Positions 38,444 through 51,760 of a DNA stretch of 64,000 bases are shown one piece after another; within the stretch, counting starts at the first letter, position 1, and every line of letters begins with the position of its first letter. Below the pieces are notes generated by a model. The model was not told the origin of the DNA, ran no database searches, and saw only the letters and a list, made by a program, of their open reading frames with translations. The position numbers and the translations under genes were made by a program. This stretch comes from Rotaria macrura (taxonomy: Eukaryota > Rotifera > Eurotatoria > Philodinida > Philodinidae): contig OENT01000823.1 of the NCBI GenBank assembly GCA_900239685.1, positions 1 to 64,000 of the forward strand, in the 5' to 3' direction.

Positions 38444-41400
38444 TTACACAATACTAGCGCGTGTCTGATAATTGGATGTGACATTATACCATCCATTATT
38501 ACTTATTGTCGATGATGATGGTGATATAGTATGTTTTTTATCATCATTTAATATCGATGATTTTTTGAGCATTTTATCAAGTAAAAGAATTCCATTGAGT
38601 AATGGTGGTGGTTGCGGTAATTTTGTTTGAATATCTTTTTTCGATGGATTAAGAATTGTTTGTAATGTTGGAAAATCATTTGATTGAGGTTTTGGTAGGT
38701 CAGTTAGTGTAGGTGAATTTTGATTTTGATTCACTATTGATGATGTATCATGTTTAGTTTGTTTAGGTAATGTACTAAATGTTGCTGATGTATTTTGAAA
38801 GAGATCATTGAAAACATTATTTGTTGGATTAGTTGATGATGATGATGATTGAAAGCTAACATTTTTTGGTTGTTGACGTCGTGTCGGTTTTCGTGTCAGA
38901 GTTGTAAGTGCTGATACAGTTGATGATGGTCGATTTTGATGATTCGTATTTGAACGATCGAGATCGGATGTTGATGACGATGTTGTACCATTATATGGAC
39001 AAGAAAGTAGCGATGAAGAAAATTCGGCATCGGTTATTGATGGACTATTACCAGTTGAAAGTTGGAAATTCTAAATCGAAAAAAAAATATTAACTAATGT
39101 TCAAAGTTGTACGATTTTTATTCTTGTGAATTTAATTAGCTGGTCTAATATTTCATAAATTAATTTATGAAAAGCCTTCAGCTTTTCTCTAATTGAAAAA
39201 GAGAAGGTCATTAGTCGCCACATGGCTATTCAGGAGGATACGCATGCGCTCAGTTGAGCGAAAAAAAACAATCATCATCACTCGATTGATCCTATGTAAA
39301 CGTATCCGACAAAAGGTCAAAAATTCTAGTGTTGATATATATACTCCAAAAAAACAAAATGAATGACACACTCAAGATATAAACATATTAACACGAACTA
39401 ACTTTTTTCTGTTTATTAATATTATCATAATCATTATTTTGATTTGATGATACAATGACGCTTGTTGATTTCGTTTGTGGACTATTTTGTTTTGATTTGT
39501 CTTCATCATTAACTATTAATCTACTACCATATAATTTTTTTTCTACATTCCTTTTTATACATAAATAATAAATAATAAAAAATATAATAAAACTCATTAT
39601 AAAACATGTTAAAATAATTAGAATTAACATTGAAAACTTTCTTAATGTTTTACTCATATTATCAAATATATTGAATTTTAATAAATTCTCTTCATTAATA
39701 ATAATATGTAAAATTTTTCTTGTTTCATATTGAAAATTTTTTGCTTGTAATTCAATATCATATATACCGGGTAAGATGGATGAATTTCTTAACCATAGTG
39801 AATTATTTAAACCAATGTAAAAAAATTCATTATTCGAAATGGTCAAATTAACGAAAGAATTATTTCCTAGATCATCATCTCGTATGATAATATCAGTTAT
39901 AAATTGTGCAAATAGATTATTCGTATCAATACGTTCAGAATGATCATCGGTAAGTATATGTTGAATTTCATTCGATTCCGGCCAAACAAATTCCGGAGGA
40001 TTATCATTTACATCACTAGATAGAAAGAAATAAAAAGACAATTTTAAAAAGACAAACAAAAGCAATAGTTAATTTTCCGTACAGAATTCGAATGGTTACA
40101 ATTGTTGAACCGATTGTTGAATTATCTGTTGCAATAATAGTCAATCTATATTCATCTTGCAATTCTCGATCAAACATAAATCTCGTTGAAATTTTTCCAT
40201 TAGAATCAATAGAAAATAAATCTTCATAATTTCCCAATGTATATGTAATGACATCTTTATAATCAAGATCATCGGCTTTGACTATTCCTATGAAATCTAT
40301 TGTTTTATTTTCATAGACATAAAATTCATAATTATCTTTTTCGAATCTTGGTGCATATTCATTAATATTAATAATATTTATTTGTATATGAACAAAGGAT
40401 TCAAGCGGTGGTTGACCATAATCACGTGCACGTACTTGAAATTTATATAAGCGTTTAATTTCATAATCGAACGATGTATTGGTTGAAATAATTCCATCAT
40501 GAGATGTAACGTAGAAAGAACTCGATGGTGGAATTATACTGTACATTATTTGTCCATTAGGACCTTGATCAGAATCATAGGCATGAATTTGTCCAATAAT
40601 AGTAGGTATTCGATTGTTTTCGATTAAATCAAATGTATAATTCGTCGTAAAATGTGGTATTTGATCATTGATATCAGTTATGTTTAATTCGAATGTCATC
40701 GAACGACGTAAACTTGGTTGACCGAAATCACGTGCACGTAATTCAATTTTATAGTAGGATTTTGTTTCACGATCAAAATTAAAAAGAGATTTTACAGCGT
40801 AATAATTTGGACGTATGATGTCAAGATAAAACATATGATGAGGTTCGATGGTTAATTGAGCCTAAATATTAGATTAAAATTCTACAATTCATATGTGAAC
40901 AAAATTATAGTTGCCATAGTCATGGCATTCATATGAACTTTGTGAGTCTATTAATACGTGAATGTACCTCTAGACGTAGGTGTTTACTCTTAGTACTTTT
41001 TAAAATAAGACCTCCGGGGAGAAATGTTCGGATCTCACAGAGTACATTCTTTGGGTCAAATAGGATGTCAAAGAGCTAAATTTTCATTTGCGTGATAGTA
41101 TGCGACTATAGCTAACAATGAATGATTTGACTTAAAAAAAAAGAATTAATATCTTTAATTAAGATCAATATCTTATAGTTAACTTACTCGTCCACGTTCA
41201 TCGGAATCTTGATCATATACAGTAACAAAAGCCAATGGTAAATTAATATCGAAAGATTCTTTGACATACGCCATATTTCCATCATAGTTATGTTCAAATA
41301 TAGGATTAAATTTCATTTGTATTGATGGTGCATGATCATTTTGATCAAGTACATAGATATGTATAATACAAATATCACTCAATGGATTTAGTCCATTATC

Positions 41401-42442
41401 ACGTACTTGAACATTTAATTTATATGATTTATGTAATTCATAATCAAGCGCTTGATTTAATGTTAAAATTCCTGTTAAATTATCTAAACGAAAAAGATCA
41501 TCGTAATCATTGTCTAATGTATAGATTAATTCCGCATTGGGACCAATATCATCATCGATAGCATGAATTTTAATTAAATATTCAGGCATAGTATTTTCTG
41601 CTATGGTTAAATTATAAATCGATGATTCAAATCGAGGTCGACAATCATTGATATCACTAGAGAGATAAAAAACATAGATCCCATTGATAAAAAGAAATTT
41701 AAAAAAAAAAGAATGTTTTTTTTTACAGAATTTCAATGATTAATATTTGTGTACCAATATTAGGTGGATGTCCACGATCGATAGCTAATAATTTAAACGG
41801 ATATTTGTCATTTGATTCTCGATCTAATTTATCTTTAACGATTAATTCTAATTCTCGACTTTGATTATCGTAAACAATTGAGAATTGATATTGTTCTTTA
41901 TTATTGATAGTTTCTAAACGATAGGAATCTATGCCATACGGTAATGAGTCTAGATCAATAGCTATTTCAAGAGGTATACGATGTCCAATGGGAACATTTT
42001 CAGCCATGTATATTTTTGTTTCCGATTGAGAAAATTTCGGTATCATATCATTGATATCATGACATGATATAGGTTGTGATAGTATATAGTTGTAAGGTGC
42101 TTGATTAAGATTAACTGTTAATGTTAATGTAAAATTACATTCGAGAACATTACCACCAATACATAAACGTTTTTGAACGTAATCTTCACGATCTAAACGA
42201 GACTTCAATCTTATATATCCATTTATATATTCAAATGGTTGACTTGGTTGACTGTGTAATAAGGCTGCTTGATTTGGATGCACATTTAATGTTTGAAATG
42301 TTGGACGAAGATCAACAACAATTGTTGATATTGGACTTTCTTCAAATATCGATACGGATGGAAGAATTTGTGAAACAATTGAATAAGAATAGAAGATAAA
42401 AGAATTTATGAATATCAATAGACTGAGCAACATGTTCGTCAT
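38444..42442 (-). CDS. Protocadherin-like cadherin, 5 exons, 1067 aa
   Basis: A calcium-dependent type I membrane adhesion molecule. Exons: 41727-42442, 41188-41656, 40083-40861, 39403-40015, 38444-39070; 3204 nt in phase. The start at 42442 gives a hydrophobic signal peptide (MTNMLLSLLIFINSFIFYSY). About six to seven cadherin repeats follow, marked by linker motifs DINDM, DINDC, DQNDH, DINDQ, NINEY and DVNDN, and by LDRE/FDRE/LDYE and RARDxGxP motifs. The first repeat has the protocadherin-like LDREDYVQKRLC with paired cysteines. A single transmembrane segment lies at about residues 783-808, followed by a basic stop-transfer (CIKRN). The roughly 260-residue cytoplasmic tail is Ser/Thr/Pro-rich. 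I see no acidic juxtamembrane p120-binding motif and no catenin-binding domain of classical cadherins, so a non-clustered protocadherin is the best call. An alternative in-frame ATG lies at 42466. Confidence 0.92.
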
Positions 42443-45400
42443 GTATTGAATATATGAAACGAACAAACATACATCTATCTAGAAAAGGCAAGAGGAAAGA
42501 AAGAAGAAGAAGAAGAAGGAAGAAGATGAAGAGAAGGAAGGGAAGAACGAAGAGGAAATAGCACAAACCAAAGGTATTACTAGTAAAGAGTGCTCTTTTA
42601 GACTTAGGCCTTTTTTCCTTACGAGCTATTCTTGATCGTCAAATTTTCCATGTAGTAGTCTTAAAACTGGTTCATGTCTTTCGAGTAGGCATCTTTCGTT
42701 TATTTGTTGGAAATAATGATGGATACGACAAGTGATCGTCTGTCTCGCTTGTAACTACGACTCAAGGTTTCTTGGTAATACAGGAAATTGTTGTAGGGTC
42801 GCATACGAGGCGGGATTCTCTCTCTTTTTTTCTTAATGCATGAACGAAGTATTCGTCGTATGCTTCATCGTCACGCAATCGTATGAGTTCGTCTATGCCA
42901 ACCCTTATCTCTAAGTGATTGTGGTCAATTGTATTTACCAGTCTCGTCATACACACACACACACACACACACACAAGGGACAATGATATTTTACGCAATA
43001 AACGGAAATAATTTGTCTGTTAAATTTTGACACGAGAGAAAATGGGATTTTCCACTTTTCTCTATTGAAGTACATAAGATGATCTGTTTATTTCTTTGCG
43101 ACATCGATCGTCTGTTTATCTCTTCCATACAGATGGACATAAAAATGAAGCCATATGTAATGAATTCTCTTTTTCTATAGGGCAATAATCATCTCTTTGA
43201 ACAACATCAGAGATTTATGGTCAAGAGAGAGAAAGAGAGTGTGTGTGTGTCGCGTATGTATACATATAGACACACATACGTTAGGTGTTAGTTGTAGTAA
43301 ATTGAATCATTCATTCTTTTAACTTGTATAATGACTATTGATATTGATATATGGGAGTAGTCACCAGATGTACTATACATAGTCAAAATAAACGTATAAC
43401 GATTAAGCCCTAATTGATAGGATGTCATCATGATACATAATCATACTAGTGAACATGGAAAAAAAATTTCATGATATTATTATACCGTTGCATGTCTACT
43501 CTTATGAAAAGAAAAGGAATTTTGTCTAAGATGAAATTCACACATGCAACATAACATCGATAGCTAATGATGCATGCACTTTAAACTTATTATAATTTAC
43601 CTTGGCGAGAAAAAAAAATACCGGAGGATTAATGTTAAAAGTTCCATGTTCTTGACAATCATAGTAACACTAAGAATTTTAAAAGGAAAGAAGAAAAAAA
43701 AACTAGGTGACTAAAACATCTTTAGAGAATCAATCAAACCAACAGAAAAAAATTAATTCTTACGTAAGAGAGACATACATAAACCACAATGGATTTGAGT
43801 AGAAACAAAATTCTCAATAAATGATTAAGGAAAAAACAGAGATGATCAATGGATGTACTTGTAACAGCAGTATCTCTTCCCACCATAAGATTTTCCCCTT
43901 TAATATATATTATATATGGGATTGTTTCTTTCTTATCGCACGCGTCTTTTGTTCTGGTCAAATTGACTCGTTAATCGATATGTTGGGAAAAACTAATCAA
44001 ATCTTTTTTCCTTTTTCCTTTTTTCACATCTGTACCAAAAGACAGATAGAGAGAAAGAGCAAAAAAAAGTCATGTCAAACTTCTATGAACGAAAGCAAAA
44101 GCTCATTTATACATGTGTCCATGGCCTTCATAGATGAATACAAGCATGCTCCTATCAGAACGGAAATACATCAGATATAAACATTATTTATTAAGAAAAA
44201 AAAATGCAGAAAAAGAACAAAATAGAATATCTATTTATAAATTTAATCATCTATTCTTGATTAGAACTAAGAACTAATGATTGACTAAACTAGCTGGTGG
44301 TTGAGTGATTACATCATGGATATTCTAATGTCTTTGGTAAATGTCAATTGCGCGTTAAAAACGCAGCATGTATGAACGTGAGAAGACATGATTGTGTGTG
44401 TGTGTATATATGTTTGTCAATATTATAGCCTTGTTATGAACAAGCATGTGGTGTTTATTGTAAATATAATCATATAATGATTATTTTTTCTACTTTAGTA
44501 AGCAATTATAAAGTTCGAATAACATACTTAACATGAAAAATTCATGCTAATATGTGTGTGAAAGTATATTGATGTGTTTTGAATTTATTTTTCTTTCTTT
44601 TTTTGGGATTAAGTCAAAGACATGATCAATGATCGATTGGCATGTATACAAATAGAGAGAGAAGAAAAAAGGTTGAGCAGCTGACCAGTGTGTATAACAT
44701 GTCAAAGCATGTAATCAAAAATGGACATTTTCTTCTTCAAGGATGGACGATCTAATGCTGTTGATGGGACTCATGGGAGTGCACCTGCTTGACTAAAATA
44801 AAATAGAAACGTCAAATCAGTGTGCATATGTCATAAATATTCTATTTCGATAGATTCGATGAACATACCTTGATACTTCAATTACATTAGAAAACATCCA
44901 ATCATAATTTATCAAAATGTATAAAGAAAAACAATAGATGTTTTATTGTTCTTGATGCTCTTATCTTTTGAACACATCTTCATGAGAGAATTTGATCGTT
45001 TATTAAAAAATTATAACACCATTTCATTCAGTTACGGCTTGTTTATTTTTCATATAGAATCAACGTGTGCATCTCTTACTCTGATTACCGCATGAGACAA
45101 CAATCATAGTAGATAAATATATACATATCTTTGTTTTTTTTTCTTCTTCAATGAGAAATCAATCAGCTGTTCTCGTCTATTTTCTGATCGTACCGTCAAT
45201 TGCACGAACAGACAATGAGAATTGAATGAAAAATTACCATTAGATAATAGGGAGAATCCACTTGATGAAACTCATCGAGTATTTGTTGTGTATCATAGAA
45301 TGATTTCATGTGTCTATTTATTGAAGGATAAGGATCACATGAAAAAGAAAAGATTCTTATTATGTTTTTCTCATGCACTTCGATTATGATATTGATCATA

Positions 45401-48400
45401 ATTGTATTCATGTGATTAATTTCAATTTTTCTACTAGATATTAAAAAAAAGAAACTAATTATATTAGACAGCAATTTGTCCGAATCAAAGTATTAGGGAC
45501 CGTTTGTTGAAGTAGACTTGCTAGATATGTTGACATCCAAAACACAATTCAACCATAGTTCTTATTCTATTCGAATCTTTGCAAAGCTTATACATGTACG
45601 ATCAAGAGTCTCTGTTGAATAGAATCTTACACTAACAGAGGAGCTAAAAAAACCGATCGAAAGTTTTGAAACAAAATCTTCGATAACATTTAATCCATGT
45701 GTTATTACATCAGAGAGATCAAAACATTTCTAAATAGAGATGAATGGAACCAATAGTTTTTGGTCCCAGCTCTGTTCCGATCGGGACTAGGACCATGCCG
45801 GGCATATCTATCTGTAAATTAGAATCAGACTTTTGTATTTCGTCTGCATACGAACTCACTAGCTTTTCCATATACTGTTACACAGAACCAGTGAATTTTA
45901 TGTGCAGAAGAAAAATGAATCTTCAATTGCATATGCGAATTGCATCTCGAAAGTTTTTAAACGATGGTTAAACGTTGTAAGAATTTAGAATGAACAAATT
46001 CCAAGCCATGTGTGATGACGATAACTAAAAACTATTTTTTTACTTTAGTGAAAGTATAAGTACTTTCTCGAAAACTGATTTCTACCTAAAATCTCATCTG
46101 ATCAAGCAGTTTGATAGATTATTTCTTGTAATGACTAATGAACAGAACGGTTAGTGTTTCATGTATTAAATTTTTTCTTTCTTAATACCCTTTTAAACTC
46201 ACATTTGGAATGAAAATTTCAGTCTAAATGAAAACCTTAGTTTTATTGATATTCTTTCCAGTAGACGATCTATTCGTTACTTTCATATTTTATGTCTGAA
46301 GAAAAACGAGCGAAACAATAGCCATAAAATATGTCAAAAAAATAAATATAACTACAATTTATGATACGTAATGACCATTGCCTATAACATGTCTATCGTT
46401 TTAATCTCACTGGTATTGCACTAGAAAATTTTCCATAGGTAACATCTTGACATTATTTTAATGATTTATAATCGAGCAGAATATTGATATTTCTTCAAAA
46501 GTTTGTCGTTCTAAAAACTATGTCTAAGTTTAAAAATTGATCAAACACAGTAACAACACATGGAAAGTTTTTTCTTTTTACCATATCAAGTTGTCGAAGA
46601 AATTCTATTGTGACCTGAATCTTTATCAAAATATTCAGCAAAGTCAACGAGATGAAGTATATTGATTCTCGAAAATACACTAGGATCCTCGAGAAATCTT
46701 CTAGTTAAATCAAATAACCTATCCTTCTTAAGGGCACAGTGTTTTATCTATGTGTGAAATGTCATTGAATTCAAAATATACTTATTTGAATTAAATTGTG
46801 TATTGATACATTTTTTACTTGTACAATTTTCATCATAATTATTCAGACTAGTTTCTATTTCATATTTTCAATTGAAAAATCATGACTTCATCATGATAGT
46901 ATTCTACATTTAAAAAGAATACAGACGAGAATTTTACAGTTAATACGATAAAAATGTATACATTCAATAGTGGATTCCTATAGAAATCATTGCGTTCAAG
47001 AGAAAATATTATGATAATTAATATCAAGCACTACAAAAGAATAAAAAAGCAGAATAGTGTATGTTGAAATTTCGTCCGAAATGCAAGGCTAACGAAATAA
47101 TTATTTAACCATGATATCAAGCATTCTCCTATGAAATTTGAACGGGTCAGGTTTACGGTCATTAATTTTTGTCTTGAGAATCATTGTCAAATACAATTCG
47201 AATGATTAATCTTTAGTCACGTTTCTAAAGTTCATCTTATTCATCAAGATGACATGAACCCTTCGATTCTATACGCACGTCAAAGGTTGAATTTAATCGA
47301 ATCATGTGAACACATTTATTTCTCAATTTTTTTATTATTGTTTTTTTTTCTTTCAAACGTTTTATTTAACTTGATTCGACCTTAGCAGTAATGATCAATG
47401 AATACTATAAGACAAAACTTGGTGAAATATCAATGCAGTAGAAACTATCATTGTCATGAATCATACCATTTACAAATAATCACGAAAATGACTAAGTCAT
47501 ACAAAAAAAATAAATGAAGATTATTAGTTTCTTGTTTATCACATAGTTTTCATTTTTTTTTTCGAATACAACATCTCTCCAATCGTTGAGAACAATCATC
47601 GATTTGAATTTCTGTTGTCAATCACGCACATTCTATTTATTCATTTGACGACTGATACAGCTTTGCATTTATGGTCTACTCATATTTCTTATAATTTATT
47701 ATAGAAAAGACATTGATACTTCATATGTTTGAAAAGAAAAGCATAACCATACACGTTTATGATGACAAGAAGACGAATAAAATATTGAATATTGATCCTT
47801 GAAATCTTATAACGATAGAGTACTTGTGTTTTAAACAACATTTACAACTCCTTTTTTTCTTCTTTATACAGAAATTTCATTCGATGATTATGCATGGATT
47901 ATAATAGTTGTACTACTTGAGATAAATTTTTAGTTAGAATAATTTATTTCAAATCTACTAATTTAATTGAATCTTGTTATGAAAGTCATATTTTGCTTTG
48001 TACTTTATCATTGTTTTCTTTTCCTTATAAATAAACACTCACTCACAGTCTAAACATTTCAAATGAATCATAGAATGTCTACATAGATTCTGTTCAATCG
48101 ACAACCATAGGTCATAAAAGAAAGCTTAAAGATCGTTCCCGGATACAAAATTTATACGGGTACACAGAATAGAAAAACTTCATAATAATAAATTCAATGA
48201 ACTTTTCTTCGTGACAATCGGTTCGTTTATGAAACCTATTTTATTTACCTTTTTGTTTTTGTTTTTCTTACTTCAACATGTTTATTAATCATTCAAATTA
48301 TCCTATTTATTCATGTGTTGATCACGCAAATAATCATATCAACAGAAATCCATGATGATTCACATTTTTATTTCACACGTTTTTAGTCAACCGTTTGCCT

Positions 48401-48647
48401 TAAGTCTGCAATTATCAATTACCATATACATGATCGAATACATAACTAAAAATACACGAGAAAAAAGCAGTGTGGCAAATGGGATGACGTCAATAAATAC
48501 TTGCTTTCTTTCTTCTAACAAGCTGTACTTAGTAAAGGATTCGCATGAATAATTTCCTTTTTAAATACACTTAATATATACACAATCAAGAGCAAAAAAA
48601 AGTTATCAAGTTTTTTGTAAAACACTCTAACATCGAAGCAAGTAACA
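42443..48647. other. Gene-poor intergenic interval
   Basis: This lies between the divergent starts of the protocadherin and the histidine phosphatase gene. It contains an AC dinucleotide run at 42953-42975, purine-rich stretches just upstream of the protocadherin start (about 42490-42560) and a GC-richer patch at about 45765-45800. A minus-strand ORF at 42762-42998 contains RVGIDELIRLRDDEAYDEYF, protein-like but next to the microsatellite and without support. No exon series could be assembled. Confidence 0.4.
42953..42975. repeat. AC/GT microsatellite
   Basis: About eleven uninterrupted AC units, roughly 0.5 kb upstream of the protocadherin start. Confidence 0.9.
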
Positions 48648-49505
48648 ATGAATCAACGACAAATGCAAAGACCTCGTATAATTATTATGCGACATTCGGA
48701 ACGATTAGATTTTGTTTTAAGAAATAATCAATGGCCACATGAAGCATTTGTTAATGGTGTCTATTCACCACATCTTACACAAATGCCAACTGTTTTACCA
48801 ACACGAGCCGATCCTCATGAATATTCTCTTGATACACCACTGTCAAGACACGGTAAAGCACATGCTCATCATACAGGTGAATTTTTTCGTTCAGTTCGTT
48901 TGATACCCAATCGAGTTTATACATCTCCAGCAATGCGATGTGTTCAAACGGCAGATTCTGTACTCGATGGTCTTCATCGACGTGAAAAAATTCCATTAAG
49001 AATTGATCTTGCTCTTCATGAGCCAACAAGAAAATCACTTCCGTTACAACCAGCAGAATTTTTTTCATCAGCTGGCTTTTTTGTCGATTTAAATTATCAG
49101 CCAGTATTATCACCAGCCAATAGTAGAGTTATTGTACGAGAATCGCGTACGGCATACTATAAACGAATGTATTCTGCTTTGAAGAGAATTACATCGAAGC
49201 TTATCAGTCAAAATATGAAATCACCGAGATCATCAGTACCACAAACAGTTCTTATCGTTACACATCGACCATGTGTTACATTACTTGCAGCAATGTTAAA
49301 TATTGATAGTGTAGAGGATAAAGTGACTTATCTAGCTGAAATGGAGCGTAATAACACTGGCGAAGTCAATTTTCTCGCTATGATTATTGCTGAATACGAT
49401 GCAGAAAATGGCTTATGGACATTTCTCAATGATTTTCCTCAGCTATCTGGATCTTCATTACTAACATCAGGAAGACTTCGTACTACATTTGCACTTGCTA
49501 ATTAA
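48648..49505 (+). CDS. Histidine phosphatase superfamily protein, UBASH3/PGAM-like, intronless, 285 aa
   Basis: A branch-2-like histidine phosphatase domain fills the protein. It starts with the phosphate-binding motif at residues 11-19 (IIIMRHSER): Arg15 and the catalytic His16 are present, but Ser replaces the usual Gly of RHG. Other family features are TPLSRHGKAHA, the YTSPAMRCVQTA helix typical of UBASH3 (STS) phosphatases and their invertebrate relatives, a Glu after ALHE, and the second His in VLIVTHRPC, where UBASH3 has VSHG. UBASH3 proteins have N-terminal UBA and SH3 domains; both are absent, so this is a stand-alone phosphatase domain. It is a single open frame among intron-rich genes, which suggests retroposition or intron loss. 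Activity is plausible because the core residues remain. A signal of the form AATAAA lies soon after the stop. Confidence 0.88.
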   Translation: MNQRQMQRPRIIIMRHSERLDFVLRNNQWPHEAFVNGVYSPHLTQMPTVLPTRADPHEYSLDTPLSRHGKAHAHHTGEFFRSVRLIPNRVYTSPAMRCVQTADSVLDGLHRREKIPLRIDLALHEPTRKSLPLQPAEFFSSAGFFVDLNYQPVLSPANSRVIVRESRTAYYKRMYSALKRITSKLISQNMKSPRSSVPQTVLIVTHRPCVTLLAAMLNIDSVEDKVTYLAEMERNNTGEVNFLAMIIAEYDAENGLWTFLNDFPQLSGSSLLTSGRLRTTFALAN

Positions 49506-51760
49506 TTTATGTATGATTATTATTTTATTTCTTTCGTTAAAATAAAAATAAAACGAATGAAAGAAAAAAGAAACGCATCTAAACATGTTTGCATGCATAC
49601 ATACACGCATGCTGTTGCATTTCCATTGCATATTTTTACTTATTCTTATGTCTACATTCATTGGTTGATTTATGTACTAGAGGCAAACTCGAGTATTCTA
49701 TGGCTTAGTAAAGAGATGATGTCGCTCTATATCCATTTTTTTCTCTACTCCTTTTGATTTGGTAGACATTCGTTCGTTTCTTTATCCATAGAATGTATTC
49801 TAGCGTTTTTTTAAATAATTGAACTAATTTAAAGAAAGTTCTTTTTATTATTATTGTTATTATTTTTAGATCTATGTCAATAGAGTTCATCGCAGTTTTT
49901 GTTTTTTTAATTCATTTTCGTTGAAGAGAAGAAAGAAGTTTTTTCGTCACACTCAGGTGAGAATTCTTTTTCTTTATTTTCTTCAACTTTTTTCTCTGTC
50001 TCTTAGATAAGAACTGGCGATGATATATATATATATATATGAAGTCATTTGGGTTCTTTTCTTTACTATTAAATTTGTATGCTCATTTCCCATTTGGATT
50101 TGTGCCAAAGAAGAAAAAATATAGATGAATGTCTACATTGTTCAATTAGAAGGCCTGTTCGATGATGTCGTCCGTTCTTTTTCTTTCCTTTCGGCTAGAC
50201 AACAAATTGCATCTCTCTTTCTCTCTCTCTCTCTCTCTCCCATTCGTCTACTACTACTCATTCTCTTGTTGGTCAACGTACATTGTCGGTCATTCTATAT
50301 GTCTACTTAATGTATATGAGTGAACGAGTAAAAGAAAATGCAAGTTTTCAATATAATAAGTATGCGGTCGGGTGCGCACGCTTGAGAGTTATTGCTGCTT
50401 CTCTCGAACATTAGTACATCTATCTCCATGTCTGTATTAGGCGTGCATGAAAAGAGATGTGTTGAATGAGAAGGAAGAATGCATGCCAATCAATAAGTTC
50501 GATATGAAATATACAGAAAGAAAATGAATTCTGGCGGTAAGCTACTCTATTGATCTCATTGCTGATGCGTTTGTTCATTCAAGGTTCTCTTTTTTCTGAT
50601 GGCTTTCAAGCACATATAATATACAAAAAAAAAACCCGTAGACTTGTCATCTTTTCTTTCCGGTTCTCTCTGTCTCTTTCTTTACTTCTCTCTCGTTCTC
50701 ATTTGCGCACAATCAAGTGCATGTGAAATGGATTCAATTCGAGAGTAAGAGAACAAGTCTATTTACTGAATATGAGAGAAAAAAATCGTACATTCGCATC
50801 GACTACCATATGTCTTTTAGGATACAATAGTCAAGAAAAGACTATTACATACTGTTTATACGAGAGACAAATAGAATACACGAGCCATTGAATGATAGTA
50901 AGTGTGGGAGTGAGCAATGCTGGTTAATAGGCAGATAAATATTCAATGTAGGCGTTAGTAAACGTGTGTATATATGGAAGAAGCGTAGACCTACAAAAAG
51001 AAATTCTATTTGCTAAGATAGAAGGTGTCTATACACGTTTGACCAGGCGTTTCTTTCTTTTTTTTCTATTTGTATCCGTAGAGTAAACTAAGACATCTAG
51101 TTGTAAAAGATTAGTCTGTCGAAATGAATGAGGTTATTCGTATGTACTACGTGTTTAAATAATTCCTGTCGTGTTGTTTTCTATGATGATTAACTTTCTT
51201 TCTCTTGTTTTTTGTTAAATCGAGGTTGACTTCAATGATACATGTATCGAGAAGAAAGAAAGGAGTTTGTTTTTATATCTTTACGCATTTTTCATATGTG
51301 TGCTTAGTTATCGAAAAAGTGATTTCATTGTGCGACCTTTGTTTCGCTTTGTTGCATACGAAAAATCGATAAATAATCAATATTTTATCGCCGAAAAAAA
51401 AAGACATCAACATAATAAAAACCCTATTTTTTTCATTAGAAGGCCAACAACATGTTCGTTCGTATTTTTTTCACTTGTATTCGCTCGATTGCTTATGCAA
51501 ACGAGCCATAACTTCTCTAGTATTTGTGTCAGAGTCTTACATAAGAATATTTCAACAAGTGTTACCTGTCACTTGGCAAAGAGATTTCTTCTCTCTACCT
51601 CTCACTCTTTTGCTCTTTCGCTTTCTTCTTGTGTCGAAAAGCAAACATCCATTCATTGTTTGACATTTACTTTATCTGATTTAATCGAATAACCTTTTTG
51701 CTTCTTTTTTTTTGTTTGGCTCTAGCCGTTTTATATTAAACATCGTTTATTCCTAAGCAA
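49506..51760. promoter_or_regulatory. Intergenic region upstream of the delta-catenin gene
   Basis: Contains an AT run at about 50022-50040 and a CT run at about 50212-50239. Purine/pyrimidine-biased stretches continue to the catenin start. No exon is supported; ORFs here read through simple repeats. The catenin promoter and 5' untranslated exons should lie here. Confidence 0.35.

Noticed and set aside
39388-39550. Possible separate gene at the 3' part of the protocadherin
   Set aside because: The frame joins in phase to the cytoplasmic tail exon (38444-39070), so it is one gene.
43821-44180. 119-codon plus-strand ORF in the gene-poor interval
   Set aside because: Aromatic and Ile/Lys-rich with no motif, an overlapping ORF on the other strand, and no splice partners.
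49467-49757. ORFs on both strands just after the phosphatase gene
   Set aside because: They lie in its 3' untranslated region, overlap each other and show no protein-like composition.
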